Source of the DNA: Anaerolineae bacterium
Lineage (GTDB): Bacteria > Chloroflexota > Anaerolineae > JAFGEY01
Assembly: GCA_016783145.1 (NCBI GenBank)
Contig: JADHXD010000022.1
Location: forward strand, 1-43,446
Reading direction: 5' to 3'
Length of the DNA stretch: 43,446 nt
Shown: piece by piece, positions 16,183-23,513 of the stretch
Numbering within the stretch: position 1 is the stretch's first letter
How the letters are laid out: each line of letters begins with the position of its first letter
Program-made: the position numbers and the translations under genes
Notes under the pieces: model-generated
What the model saw: the letters and a program-made list of their open reading frames with translations, nothing else
What the model was told of the DNA's origin: nothing
Databases searched by the model: none

Positions 16183-16686
16183 ATGAGCCAGGACAGCACA
16201 GGCTGGAATCAACTATTGAGGAGGATACGGATGGTCTTCAGTGGGAGGGACAAGCGGCCTCGGCCACAGGCGCGACCCGTGGCGAAATCTGCCGTCGAGA
16301 TCGAGACGATCCTGGGCCCGAATACCAGCGCAAAGGGGGACGTTCGGAGCAGCGGGGGAGTACGGGTCGACGGGGATTTCGAGGGAACGATCGAGATCGC
16401 AGGGAACCTGGTCGTTGGGCAGACGGCCAGGGTTGTGGCGACCATTTCGGCGCACAATGTCCAGATCCAGGGCACGGTGCAGGGCGACGTGACAGCGAAG
16501 CGGCTAGAGATCCTGGATACGGGGCGCATGTGGGGCAATATCTCTGTCGAGTCCTTTGTCCTGGACGACGGCGGCTTCTTCCGAGGGCAAAGCAAGATGG
16601 CGGGCGATATGGAGCCTCCCTTGCTTGAGGCACCCAAGTCCCGCGCCGGCGAGGTGGTGGACGTGGAGGCTACGGTCGCAGAGTAG
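16183..16686 (+). CDS. Bactofilin (polymer-forming cytoskeletal protein)
   Basis: The 167-residue protein has the bactofilin beta-helix core (about 38-140), with regularly spaced Gly, Val and Ile turns such as GDVRSSGGVRVDGDFEG and QIQGTVQGDV. Charged, disordered tails lie on either side. Bactofilins polymerise without nucleotide and organise envelope growth or appendages. It is the last gene before a strong terminator. Close spacing to DUF4446 suggests a membrane partner, which is inference. Confidence 0.93.
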   Translation: MSQDSTGWNQLLRRIRMVFSGRDKRPRPQARPVAKSAVEIETILGPNTSAKGDVRSSGGVRVDGDFEGTIEIAGNLVVGQTARVVATISAHNVQIQGTVQGDVTAKRLEILDTGRMWGNISVESFVLDDGGFFRGQSKMAGDMEPPLLEAPKSRAGEVVDVEATVAE

Positions 16687-16711
16687 GTCCCGAGCGATCG
16701 AACCAAGGGCT

Positions 16712-16744
16712 AGCCCGCGCATCACTTCTTGCGCGGGCTTTTTG
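16712..16744 (+). terminator. Rho-independent terminator of the bactofilin operon
   Basis: A perfect 9-bp stem (AGCCCGCGC / GCGCGGGCT) with a 10-base loop is followed by TTTT and a further T-rich stretch. It lies 25 bases after the bactofilin stop and 30 bases before the end of the convergent GT2. Confidence 0.88.
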
Positions 16745-16773
16745 CTTTGCCGACACAGCGTTCTGCCAGCGGA

Positions 16774-18234
16774 TCACCGCTGAGGAGAACGAGGTGTACC
16801 TCTCTTTCTACCCATGCGGGACTGGACGATGCCGGCGATGCTCACGTATCCAAAGCCGAGCACGTACAGAGAAAGAAACGGTATGGCCTGGGCGTTGTCC
16901 CTCGCCAGGGCGGCATACACGGTGAGCAAAGCATAGATCGTCAACATGATCTCGCCCAGGACAAGCGCTCCAGCGGACGGCGCATAGGGGCGGCCCTGCC
17001 AACTGCCCGTCCTCCCCTCGATCCGGAACTTGGGCGTACGCTGGAATGCACTTCTGATCCCCAGAACGGCTTCGATCACGGCGGTGGTGCTGTTGAGCGC
17101 CAGGCCCATTCCAATACAGACCAGAACCGGCAGGGCCCTTAGGCGCCGTATCCAGTCCGGGTAGAGGGCATGCTGTGCCAGACTGTAGAGCAGTGGAGGG
17201 CCCACCGTAGCCAGACTGAGAAAGGTCAGCGTCCAACGCCCAAGCAGGCCGTACCAGATCAAGGGCAGTGTGATCAGCATCACCACGAGCATCAAGGGGT
17301 GAGCCAGGTAGTAGCTGAGATGGAGGATGGCCTGTATGCGGGCGAAAAGGGAGAGCGGCCCACGCAGGATCGCTGGCGTGTGCTTGAGCAGGCACTGTGT
17401 GTTTCCCTTGGCCCAACGGAACTGCTGCTGCTTGAAGACGGCAATCTGCACCGGTAGCTCTGCCGGGGCAGTGACATCTGGGAGCGTGAGGCCCTTCCAG
17501 CCTGCAAGCTGGGCACGATAGCTGAGATCGAGGTCCTCGGTCAGCATCTCCGCATCCCAGCCGCCACACTGCTCTATGCAGGCCTTGCGCCACACGCCGC
17601 CAGTGCCGCTAAAGTTGGTCAGCAAGCCAGCACCCTCACGGGCCGTGTGCTCGATTGCAAAATGCCCGTCCAGCGCGATCGCCTGGGCCAAGGCAAACGT
17701 GGAAAAGGTGTCGTTCAGGTGCCCCCATCGCGCCTGCACGAAGCCCAGATCGGGGCTGGCCACCAGGTGGGGAACGGTCTGCTTGAGAAAGCCAGGGGGC
17801 GGGACAAAGTCCGCGTCGAAAATGGCGATGAACGCTCCCCGCGCGCGGGTCGTTGCCTCGTTCAGCGCGCCGGCCTTGAAGCCAGTGCGCGTTGTCCGCT
17901 GGACGTGCGTGATGTCTATGCCTTGCCGGCGGTGTGTCTCGATGTGACGGCGCGCGATGTCCGCGCTCTCGTCGGTCGAATCATCGACGACCTGGATCTG
18001 GAGCCGATCCCGCGGCCAGTCGAGGTTAGCCATGGCGTCGATCGCTCTCTGGACGACATATCTCTCATTGTAGACGGGAACCTGCACCGTGACAGCGGGA
18101 TATTGGCTGAGGGAAGGGCACGTTGGTCGACGCCGCCCGTGTCTCAGGTACAGGTAGATCAGTACGAGGTCGTTGAATCCATAGACGGACAGCCATACGC
18201 CAAGGACAAGATATAGAAGCGCCAGAAAGGACAA
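16774..18234 (-). CDS. Cellulose-synthase-like family 2 glycosyltransferase
   Basis: The 486-residue membrane protein resembles processive GT2 enzymes (cellulose/glucomannan synthase-like). A first transmembrane helix (about 5-28) is followed by the cytoplasmic GT domain: VQVPVYNE (about 50), VVDDSTDES (about 82), FDADFVPPP (about 138), the LTEDLDLSYRAQ motif (about 232) and QQQFRWAKG (Q-x-x-R-W, about 268). Four or more helices end the protein. It may make or export a beta-linked polysaccharide or glycolipid. The start is a TTG with AGGAGG five bases before it. It runs convergent to the bactofilin operon. Confidence 0.88.
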   Translation of the reverse strand: MSFLALLYLVLGVWLSVYGFNDLVLIYLYLRHGRRRPTCPSLSQYPAVTVQVPVYNERYVVQRAIDAMANLDWPRDRLQIQVVDDSTDESADIARRHIETHRRQGIDITHVQRTTRTGFKAGALNEATTRARGAFIAIFDADFVPPPGFLKQTVPHLVASPDLGFVQARWGHLNDTFSTFALAQAIALDGHFAIEHTAREGAGLLTNFSGTGGVWRKACIEQCGGWDAEMLTEDLDLSYRAQLAGWKGLTLPDVTAPAELPVQIAVFKQQQFRWAKGNTQCLLKHTPAILRGPLSLFARIQAILHLSYYLAHPLMLVVMLITLPLIWYGLLGRWTLTFLSLATVGPPLLYSLAQHALYPDWIRRLRALPVLVCIGMGLALNSTTAVIEAVLGIRSAFQRTPKFRIEGRTGSWQGRPYAPSAGALVLGEIMLTIYALLTVYAALARDNAQAIPFLSLYVLGFGYVSIAGIVQSRMGRKRGTPRSPQR

Positions 18235-18320
18235 GCGATCCTCCTGTGGTGTGAGCGATCAGACGACTGTGCCACGGGCAGCGGGTGAGCTCTAGCAGAG
18301 CCACTCTGTCCGCGCGCTGT

Positions 18321-18349
18321 ATTGTAGCCAATCTTCTCTGCCTGCGCAA
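18321..18349 (-). promoter_or_regulatory. Promoter of the cellulose-synthase-like gene
   Basis: On the minus strand TTGCGC (18344-18349) and TACAAT (18321-18326) are 17 bases apart, with a leader of about 80 nt. Confidence 0.65.
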
Positions 18350-18560
18350 GCATAGGGGAGGGGGATCGAAGCGATTCACAAGGATTACAGTGGGTAGAGG
18401 AAGGGCTTGTCGCTGCCCAGGATCACTGGGCACCCATACCATCCTGGCATAGCACGAGGGGTGCCCCTACGGCAGACGGCCCCCGCTTCGGTTTCCCAGG
18501 GGAGGGGGCTCACACGTGGGGATCTAGATGTGCTGGCGGCACCAGATGGCAGTGGATAGA
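18350..18560. other. Intergenic stretch with one hairpin, no gene seen
   Basis: Between the GT2 promoter and the 3' flank of the cold shock gene no coding frame is convincing. An 8-bp inverted repeat (GGGCACCC at 18428-18435, GGGTGCCC at 18459-18466) stands in it. No tRNA or known small RNA could be recognised. Confidence 0.4.
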
Positions 18561-18563
18561 GAA

Positions 18564-18607
18564 GCAGCCAATCCCCGCTGCAACGTGGCGAGCGAACGAT
18601 TGGCTGC
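18564..18607 (-). terminator. Possible terminator of the cold shock gene
   Basis: A perfect 10-bp inverted repeat (GCAGCCAATC / GATTGGCTGC) with a 24-base loop starts 26 bases after the cold shock stop. The following minus-strand bases (TTCTCTATCC) are only moderately T-rich. Confidence 0.5.
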
Positions 18608-18632
18608 CTTGTCTCACAGTACTGTCTTTGGT

Positions 18633-18842
18633 CTACAGAGGGATGACGTTGGTCGCCTGTAGTCCCTTGGGGCCCTGCTCGACGGAGAACTCGACGCGCT
18701 GGCCCTCATCGAGGTTCTTGTATCCCTCGATCTGGATAGCGCTGAAGTGAACGAACACATCGTCAGCGCCCTCTCGAGCGATAAAGCCGTAGCCCTTCGA
18801 GCCATTGAACCACTTCACGGTACCTACTTCGCGGTCACTCAT
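18633..18842 (-). CDS. csp: Cold shock protein
   Basis: The 69-residue protein is a complete CspA-type OB-fold RNA chaperone. Its RNP1 (KGYGFIAR) and RNP2 (DVFVHFS) motifs are intact and the start reads [20 protein letters not shown]. An in-frame upstream ATG at 18923 is rejected because it falls within the leader and the family begins at 18842. It has a consensus promoter and a leader of about 140 nt, the usual layout of cold-regulated csp genes. Confidence 0.95.
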   Translation of the reverse strand: MSDREVGTVKWFNGSKGYGFIAREGADDVFVHFSAIQIEGYKNLDEGQRVEFSVEQGPKGLQATNVIPL

Positions 18843-18917
18843 TTCCTTGTCTCTTCCTTCTTTTACATGCACTAGTGATTTATGGAGCGAGCTCTCAAGC
18901 AATTGCCCATAACGTAA

Positions 18918-18947
18918 ATACACCTGGACTTGGGAGTCCAGGTGTAT
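18918..18947 (-). promoter_or_regulatory. 13-bp perfect hairpin in the csp leader
   Basis: ATACACCTGGACT and AGTCCAGGTGTAT form a perfect 13-bp stem with a 4-base loop, 75 bases upstream of the csp ATG and about 38 bases after the expected transcription start. No T-run follows, so an attenuator is less likely than a structured 5' UTR element or an operator. Confidence 0.65.
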
Positions 18948-18991
18948 GCTTTAGACAACAACTTGGGATCTCACTTCATCCTACAGGAACC

Positions 18992-19020
18992 ATTATACCC
19001 GATTTGCAGCGAACTGTCAA
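18992..19020 (-). promoter_or_regulatory. Perfect consensus promoter of csp
   Basis: On the minus strand TTGACA (19015-19020), a 17-base spacer and TATAAT (18992-18997) match the housekeeping consensus exactly. The start would be near 18985. Confidence 0.88.
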
Positions 19021-19140
19021 ATCGAGTTTGCTGCCCCCAGGCATTTTGAGGCCCCTTGTGGAGGGCAGATTTCGGCTCCTTCTTGTGGCGCGAAGCACAA
19101 GGATCGCAAGCACCCTTTCCAAATGTCTGTTTCGCCCCGC

Positions 19141-19518
19141 GGGCTTTCAAAGTAGAAGGAGCGAGCGGGACACTAGATAGGCGCTCAAAGTAGAGAACAA
19201 GCACTATGAGTTGGGGAGGAGTGAGTTCTAGTCTGGGTTGATAGTTGCGGAAGCCCGTAGAAGGGCGGATCAGACAAAGTAGAAAGGCACGCAGCAGGGG
19301 GTGGGGATACCACGCGACTCAGGAGGAGGCCCGGAGGTGAGTTCCGAGGAGGCAGAGAAGCAGCGCGAGACCGTTCGAGGGTTTGGGAAGGGGGAGCACA
19401 GCGAGATTCAGGCAGGGGGCAAGGCATCACGCAAGAGAGCGAAAAACTCGATTTGGCTAAACGCCGGGTGCGGCGTTGCTGGGGTGGATTTTCGAGCCCA
19501 GTTCTACTTTGAAAGCCC
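19141..19518 (+). mobile_element. 378-bp MITE-like inverted-repeat element, copy 2
   Basis: This is the second copy of the element at 3159-3536, same length and orientation. Its terminal inverted repeats are perfect over 17 bp (GGGCTTTCAAAGTAGAA and its complement). It carries no credible gene. It ends 14 bases before the -35 box of the fucosidase gene. Confidence 0.87.
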
Positions 19519-19532
19519 TGCGACGGATTCAC

Positions 19533-19561
19533 TTGCACCTCGTAGGGGATCCGTGTACAAT
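19533..19561 (+). promoter_or_regulatory. Promoter of the fucosidase gene
   Basis: TTGCAC (19533-19538) and TACAAT (19556-19561) are 17 bases apart. The -35 box begins 14 bases after the 378-bp element, the same distance as at the other copy. Confidence 0.65.
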
Positions 19562-19620
19562 GCGAGTAGATGGAGTCGTTCCCGCAGACACCCTGAGGAT
19601 GAGAAAAGGAAAAACTGCCC

Positions 19621-20874
19621 ATGCTGACCGCGATTCCAACGCCGAGACAGCTAGAGTTCCAGGACTGGGAGTTCGGCCTGTTCCTGCACTTTGGCATCCG
19701 CACCTTCTATGAGGGCTATGTTGACTGGGACGGCAAACCGATGTCCTCGGGCCGCTTCAACCCGGAGGCGCTGGACTGCGACCAGTGGATGGACGCGGCC
19801 AAGCGCGCAGGGATGCGCTACGCCGTGCTGACCGCCAAGCACCACGATGGGTTCGCCAACTGGCCCACCCGGCTCACCGGCTTTTCGGTGGCCTCCTCGC
19901 CGTGGAAAGATGGGAGAGGCGACGTCGTCGGCGAGTTCGTCGATGCCTGCCGCCGTCACGGGATGCATGCGGGACTGTACTACTCGCCGGCCGATTGGCA
20001 CTATCCCTACGACGATCCCCGGGTGTACAATGACTACCTCGTGGGTCAGCTTACCGAACTGCTGACTCACTATGGCCAGATCGACATCCTGTGGTTCGAC
20101 GGGTGCGGTTCCGAGGAGCGCGAGTACGACTGGCCGCGCATCACGGGCCGCGTCCGGCAGTTGCAGCCGGATGTCCTCGTGTTCAACATGGGCGATCCGG
20201 ACTACCGTTGGGTGGGAAATGAGGCTGGGCTGGCTCCTTCTCCCTGCTGGAACACAGCGGATGCCGTGCCTTTCTCCGTGAGGAGAGAGAGTGCTGAGGC
20301 CCTTGGGGGCTCGGGCCTGCGCTGGCTGCCTGCCGAATGTGACTGTCGGCTGCGCGCTCGGAACTGGTTCTACAGCGACCGTGATGAGGACACGATCAAG
20401 AGCCTGGAGGAATTGGTCGGCCTGTACCACTACTCTGTCGGGCGGGGATGCAACCTGCTGCTGAACGTGGGACCTGACAGGCGAGGGCTCCTGCCAGACG
20501 CGGATGTGCGCCGGCTCGCCGAGTTGGGACGAGAGCTCGAGCGCCGGTTTGGGGTGCCGCTGGCGGAGCTGGAGGCGTTTGATCGCGATGGAGACAGGTG
20601 GACGTTCTGGGCGGACCAACCGTTGCTGATCGATCACGCAGTGGTCGAGGAGGACCTGCGGAGCGGCGAGCGCGTGCAGCGGTACGCGATCGAGATCTGG
20701 CCAGCGGGTTCATCTCCGCGCGGCACCCCGATCGTGGTGTTCGGTGGGGAGAGCATCGGGCACAAGGCGATCTGTCCGTTCCCTCCGGTCAAGGTGCAGG
20801 GAGCACGACTCACCGTCCTGCAGTCCGGCGGCCCGGTGGGCCTCAGGGCGCTTGGGCTCTACCATATCGGCTAA
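19621..20874 (+). CDS. Alpha-L-fucosidase, GH29 family
   Basis: The 417-residue protein matches GH29 fucosidases. It starts with the FGLFLHFGI segment (about residue 18), then AGMRYAVLTAKHHDGFANWPT (64-84, with the paired His), YYSPADWHYP (about 120), DILWFDG with the likely nucleophile Asp (about 158) and NLLLNVGPDRRG (about 279). No signal peptide is seen, so it likely acts in the cytoplasm or on imported fucosides. AAAGGA lies before the ATG at a somewhat long distance. It stands alone after a repeat element and promoter; the next gene is on the other strand. Confidence 0.88.
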   Translation: MLTAIPTPRQLEFQDWEFGLFLHFGIRTFYEGYVDWDGKPMSSGRFNPEALDCDQWMDAAKRAGMRYAVLTAKHHDGFANWPTRLTGFSVASSPWKDGRGDVVGEFVDACRRHGMHAGLYYSPADWHYPYDDPRVYNDYLVGQLTELLTHYGQIDILWFDGCGSEEREYDWPRITGRVRQLQPDVLVFNMGDPDYRWVGNEAGLAPSPCWNTADAVPFSVRRESAEALGGSGLRWLPAECDCRLRARNWFYSDRDEDTIKSLEELVGLYHYSVGRGCNLLLNVGPDRRGLLPDADVRRLAELGRELERRFGVPLAELEAFDRDGDRWTFWADQPLLIDHAVVEEDLRSGERVQRYAIEIWPAGSSPRGTPIVVFGGESIGHKAICPFPPVKVQGARLTVLQSGGPVGLRALGLYHIG

Positions 20875-20988
20875 AGCTGGCTCCCACTCGCCGGGCTGCC
20901 TCGATCCGACCACCAGCGTGCGTTGGGGTGGATGGGCTGCCCGGAGTGAGCGTGAGGAAAACGGAGACCTGTCGTCCGTCCTCGGCCT

Positions 20989-21225
20989 TCAGAGGGCCAG
21001 CGCCCGTAGCGCGGTGAGGAGGGCCTCGAACTCTTCGCGGCAGTCATCGCAGCGCTCCAGGTGGTCCTGGACCAGGGGCATGGCTTCAGCGGCGTTCTTG
21101 CCGACCAGGTGCGCCTCGGCAAAGCACGCTAGCTGTTCTGCACAGGCGCGACAGCCGATCTCGTCGGGTCGAGTCGTGATCGCCGAGCGCACGATTCGCT
21201 TGAGGAGGATGGGATCAAGGGTCAT
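20989..21225 (-). CDS. Small zinc-finger (anti-sigma-like) protein, orphan paralogue
   Basis: The 78-residue protein has CRAC (25-28) and a later HLERCDDC, giving Cys2 plus His-x3-Cys-x2-Cys, as in ZAS/zf-HC2 anti-sigma factors. It is closely similar to the 77-residue protein at 25560-25793, sharing TTRPDEI and AEAMPLVQDHLE. That paralogue is coded with an ECF sigma factor, but here there is no sigma gene beside it. The start is ATG 21225 (AAAGGA upstream); the upstream open frame is not used. It may bind a sigma factor encoded elsewhere. Confidence 0.8.
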   Translation of the reverse strand: MTLDPILLKRIVRSAITTRPDEIGCRACAEQLACFAEAHLVGKNAAEAMPLVQDHLERCDDCREEFEALLTALRALAL

Positions 21226-21317
21226 CACTTTCCTTTCGATCCCTTGGACGCGGGCTGCCGACGATCTCTTACCTGACGCCGCCAGAGACCCGTTCACCTG
21301 ACTTGGGAGGAGGGCGT

Positions 21318-22541
21318 ATGGAGACACGTCTGGAAAAGGAACGCGCGCTCATACGTGAGTTGGCGCGCCGGAAGGCCGAACTCGCCGCCAGTCCAGAAAA
21401 CGAGGGGATTCGCCAGCGCTGGCGGGACGTCAACGCTCTGCGCAGACCGGATCGCGCGCCTGTGTGGTGCCGACCGGTGGGGGCGTGGGCCGAGATCCTG
21501 CCGGAAGAGGCACTCGCCTGCCAGGATCCCTGGCTGCGTTCCATCGAGCGGGACCTGCACAGGACGTTGATCAAGCACGACATCGGGGATGACTCGCCCG
21601 TCGATGGCAGTTACCCCGTGCACGCTGTGCTGGTGCCCGATCCCCCGAACGTGTGGGGCGTGGACGTCCGTCGGAGGCGCCCGGACGGCGTCGGTGGGGC
21701 CTGGGCTTACGATCCCCCGCTGAGGGAGGAGCGTGACTTTGGCCGGCTCGTGTTGCCTCGATTCTCGTTCGATGCGCTCAAGACGGAGGAAGCCTTGTCC
21801 AGGGCGCACGGTCTGTTGGGGGATATCCTTCCGGTCGAGCAGGTCTGCGATCCTCCGCTTGGGGCAACCTTGTGTACTCCCGCGGCGGAGCTGCGTGGGC
21901 TGTCGCAGTTGATGATCGATCTGATTGCCAGTCCACATCTGGTGCATCGATTGATGGCCTACCTCCGCGACGCTGTCCTCCAGGGGATGGACGACGTTGA
22001 GGCGGCAGGGCTGCTGACCCCCAACAACAGGGGGCCGATGACGTGCAGTGATCCTGTGGGATCGCCGCCGGCGGATGGCAGGCTGACCTGTCAGAATCTG
22101 TGGGCGATGACCAACAGCCAAGAGCTGGATGGGGTCTCGCCCCGAATGTGGGAGACCTTCTACCTGGACTACCAACGCCCGATCCTCGAGCGGTTCGGCC
22201 TGGTGGGATATGGCTGCTGTGAGAACCTGACGCACAAGATGGAAGGCGTGCTCTCGATCCCCAACCTGCGGATCTTTGTCTGCAGCGCGTGGACCGACCT
22301 GGCCCGGGTCGTTGACCGTGTGGGGACGGACTATGTGATTATGTGGCGGCAGAAGGCGAGCGACGTGGTCTTTCCCGATGACGTGGGCACCATCCGGCGC
22401 GAGCTGGAAGAGGGCATGCGCACACTGCGGGGCTGTCACGTGCAGATCGTCTTGCGCGAGCTTCAGACGTTGGCCGGACACCCCGACCGTCTGCACGTGT
22501 GGACGCGCCTGGCCGTGGAGGCCGCCACAAAGTTCGCATAG
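21318..22541 (+). CDS. Uroporphyrinogen decarboxylase-like (URO-D superfamily) protein
   Basis: The 407-residue protein belongs by general pattern to the URO-D/cobalamin-linked methyltransferase superfamily seen in sugar and C1 gene clusters. Features are a charged helical N-terminus, DPVGSPPADG (about 253), GYGCCENLTHKMEGVLSIP (about 298) and the C-terminal VLRELQTLAGHPDRLHVW. It lacks the Arg-rich start (R-x-P-x-W-x-M-R-Q-A-G-R) of true HemE, so heme synthesis is unlikely. GGGAGGAGGG precedes ATG 21318. It is divergent from the zinc-finger gene, and a pirin remnant follows it. Confidence 0.65.
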   Translation: METRLEKERALIRELARRKAELAASPENEGIRQRWRDVNALRRPDRAPVWCRPVGAWAEILPEEALACQDPWLRSIERDLHRTLIKHDIGDDSPVDGSYPVHAVLVPDPPNVWGVDVRRRRPDGVGGAWAYDPPLREERDFGRLVLPRFSFDALKTEEALSRAHGLLGDILPVEQVCDPPLGATLCTPAAELRGLSQLMIDLIASPHLVHRLMAYLRDAVLQGMDDVEAAGLLTPNNRGPMTCSDPVGSPPADGRLTCQNLWAMTNSQELDGVSPRMWETFYLDYQRPILERFGLVGYGCCENLTHKMEGVLSIPNLRIFVCSAWTDLARVVDRVGTDYVIMWRQKASDVVFPDDVGTIRRELEEGMRTLRGCHVQIVLRELQTLAGHPDRLHVWTRLAVEAATKFA

Positions 22542-22559
22542 CCAGCGACCTTTCTCCTT

Positions 22560-22951
22560 CCCCTAGAACCGCCTCTCCCTCCATCACCTCGCGGGGCAGT
22601 ACCTATCTGGATGTCTCGATAGCTTCCGGCGGCGTCTTTCGGCATCTGATCGCCAGGGGGCACAATGCCTTTGCCTACGCCTTCGAGGGCCAGGGGAGGT
22701 TCGGTGTGACCCCGGACGACGATGGCGAGCGCATCCGGGGGTCGGCACTGGCGGTCTTGAACGATGGAGATCTGGTCGAGGTCCGCGCGGATGAGGGCGC
22801 TGTCCGATTTCTGCTCGTCTCGGGCCAGCCGCTGTACGAGCCGATCGCTCGCTATGGGCCTTTTGTCATGAACACACGGGAAGAGATCGAGCAAGCGCTC
22901 CGAGACCTTCGCAGTGACACCTTTGTGTGGACGCCTGATCGCTCTCGGTAG
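22560..22951 (+). pseudogene. Pirin, 5'-truncated remnant
   Basis: Only the C-terminal cupin half of a pirin is present. STYLDVSIASGGVFRHLI, GHNAFAYAFEGQGRFG, an FLLVSGQPLYEPIARYGP segment and VMNTREEIEQALRDL follow in the normal order. The N-terminal cupin with the iron ligands is missing and no start codon with a ribosome binding site precedes it. It begins within 20-40 bases after the URO-D-like gene, so the 5' half was probably lost by deletion. Confidence 0.75.
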
Positions 22952-22959
22952 CCTGGTGC

Positions 22960-23156
22960 GCGGTCGTAGAGAGCGACAGCCTGGCGATGACCGGGTGCTG
23001 ATCCGGGCCGCACACCTCCTCCACACGGGACACCAGGTCGCGGACGTCGGCGTCGCGGCCAGGCAGGACCTCGGTCTTCTCGGGTCGGACGCTGGCGCAG
23101 GTGTCGAGGTAGCCCGGCCAAGGGGAGCGAGATGAATACCTTGCCCGAGAGCAGCT
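22960..23156 (-). pseudogene. Possible coding remnant after the ferredoxin gene
   Basis: Directly after the ferredoxin stop, the minus strand reads ELLSGKVFISLPLAG in one frame. From about 23115 it continues in another frame with GYLDTCASVRPEKTEVLPGR and SRVEEVCGPDQHPV. The second part has a protein-like composition but no start, so this may be a frameshifted gene end. I do not recognise the family. Confidence 0.28.
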
Positions 23157-23504
23157 CTAGGTGACCGGTGGTTTTGTGTTTGGCGGGGGTGGGTCGGGCA
23201 TCCCTACCCGGTAGTGCTCTCCCGTTTCCTTGCGCTTCCAGCGCATACGCTGCATCAGCGGCCAGTTTAGCCGGATCGCACCCTCGTCACGGTGAGGGCA
23301 CTCCATCACGCAGACGCCACCATAGTAGCATTCATCGGGGTAGAGCACGATCGGCGGCCCGCCCTTCTGCGGGTTGGGGATCAGGATGTCATTCATGCAG
23401 ACCTGCACGCATCGATTGCACCCGGTGCAGGCGTTCTCGTCGAATACCACTGGCCGGTTGGGAGTCACCAGGTTGGGAAGGGCAAGAGCTTCTGGTCTGG
23501 TCAT
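23157..23504 (-). CDS. Ferredoxin-type [4Fe-4S] subunit paired with the FAD oxidoreductase
   Basis: The 115-residue protein has one complete cluster motif C26-x2-C29-x2-C32-x3-C36. The second motif reads C59-YYGGV-C65-VME-C69-P, where a canonical C-x2-C-x2-C would have a Cys at residue 62 but Gly is found. It may therefore hold one standard and one altered cluster. It starts nine bases after the flavoprotein, with GGAGG overlapping that stop, as expected for an AprB-like electron-transfer partner. Confidence 0.83.
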   Translation of the reverse strand: MTRPEALALPNLVTPNRPVVFDENACTGCNRCVQVCMNDILIPNPQKGGPPIVLYPDECYYGGVCVMECPHRDEGAIRLNWPLMQRMRWKRKETGEHYRVGMPDPPPPNTKPPVT

Positions 23505-23513
23505 CGTGGCCTC

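Noticed and set aside
18540-18615. Sequence AGAAGCAGCC that recalls the SRP RNA apex
   Set aside because: The GGAAG tetraloop and the opposite strand of the SRP helix are absent; the segment is simply one arm of a 10-bp hairpin.
21318-22541. HemE (heme synthesis) as the role of the URO-D-like proteins here and at 29773-30816
   Set aside because: Both lack HemE's conserved Arg-rich N-terminal motif, are of different length and lie beside glycan genes rather than heme genes.
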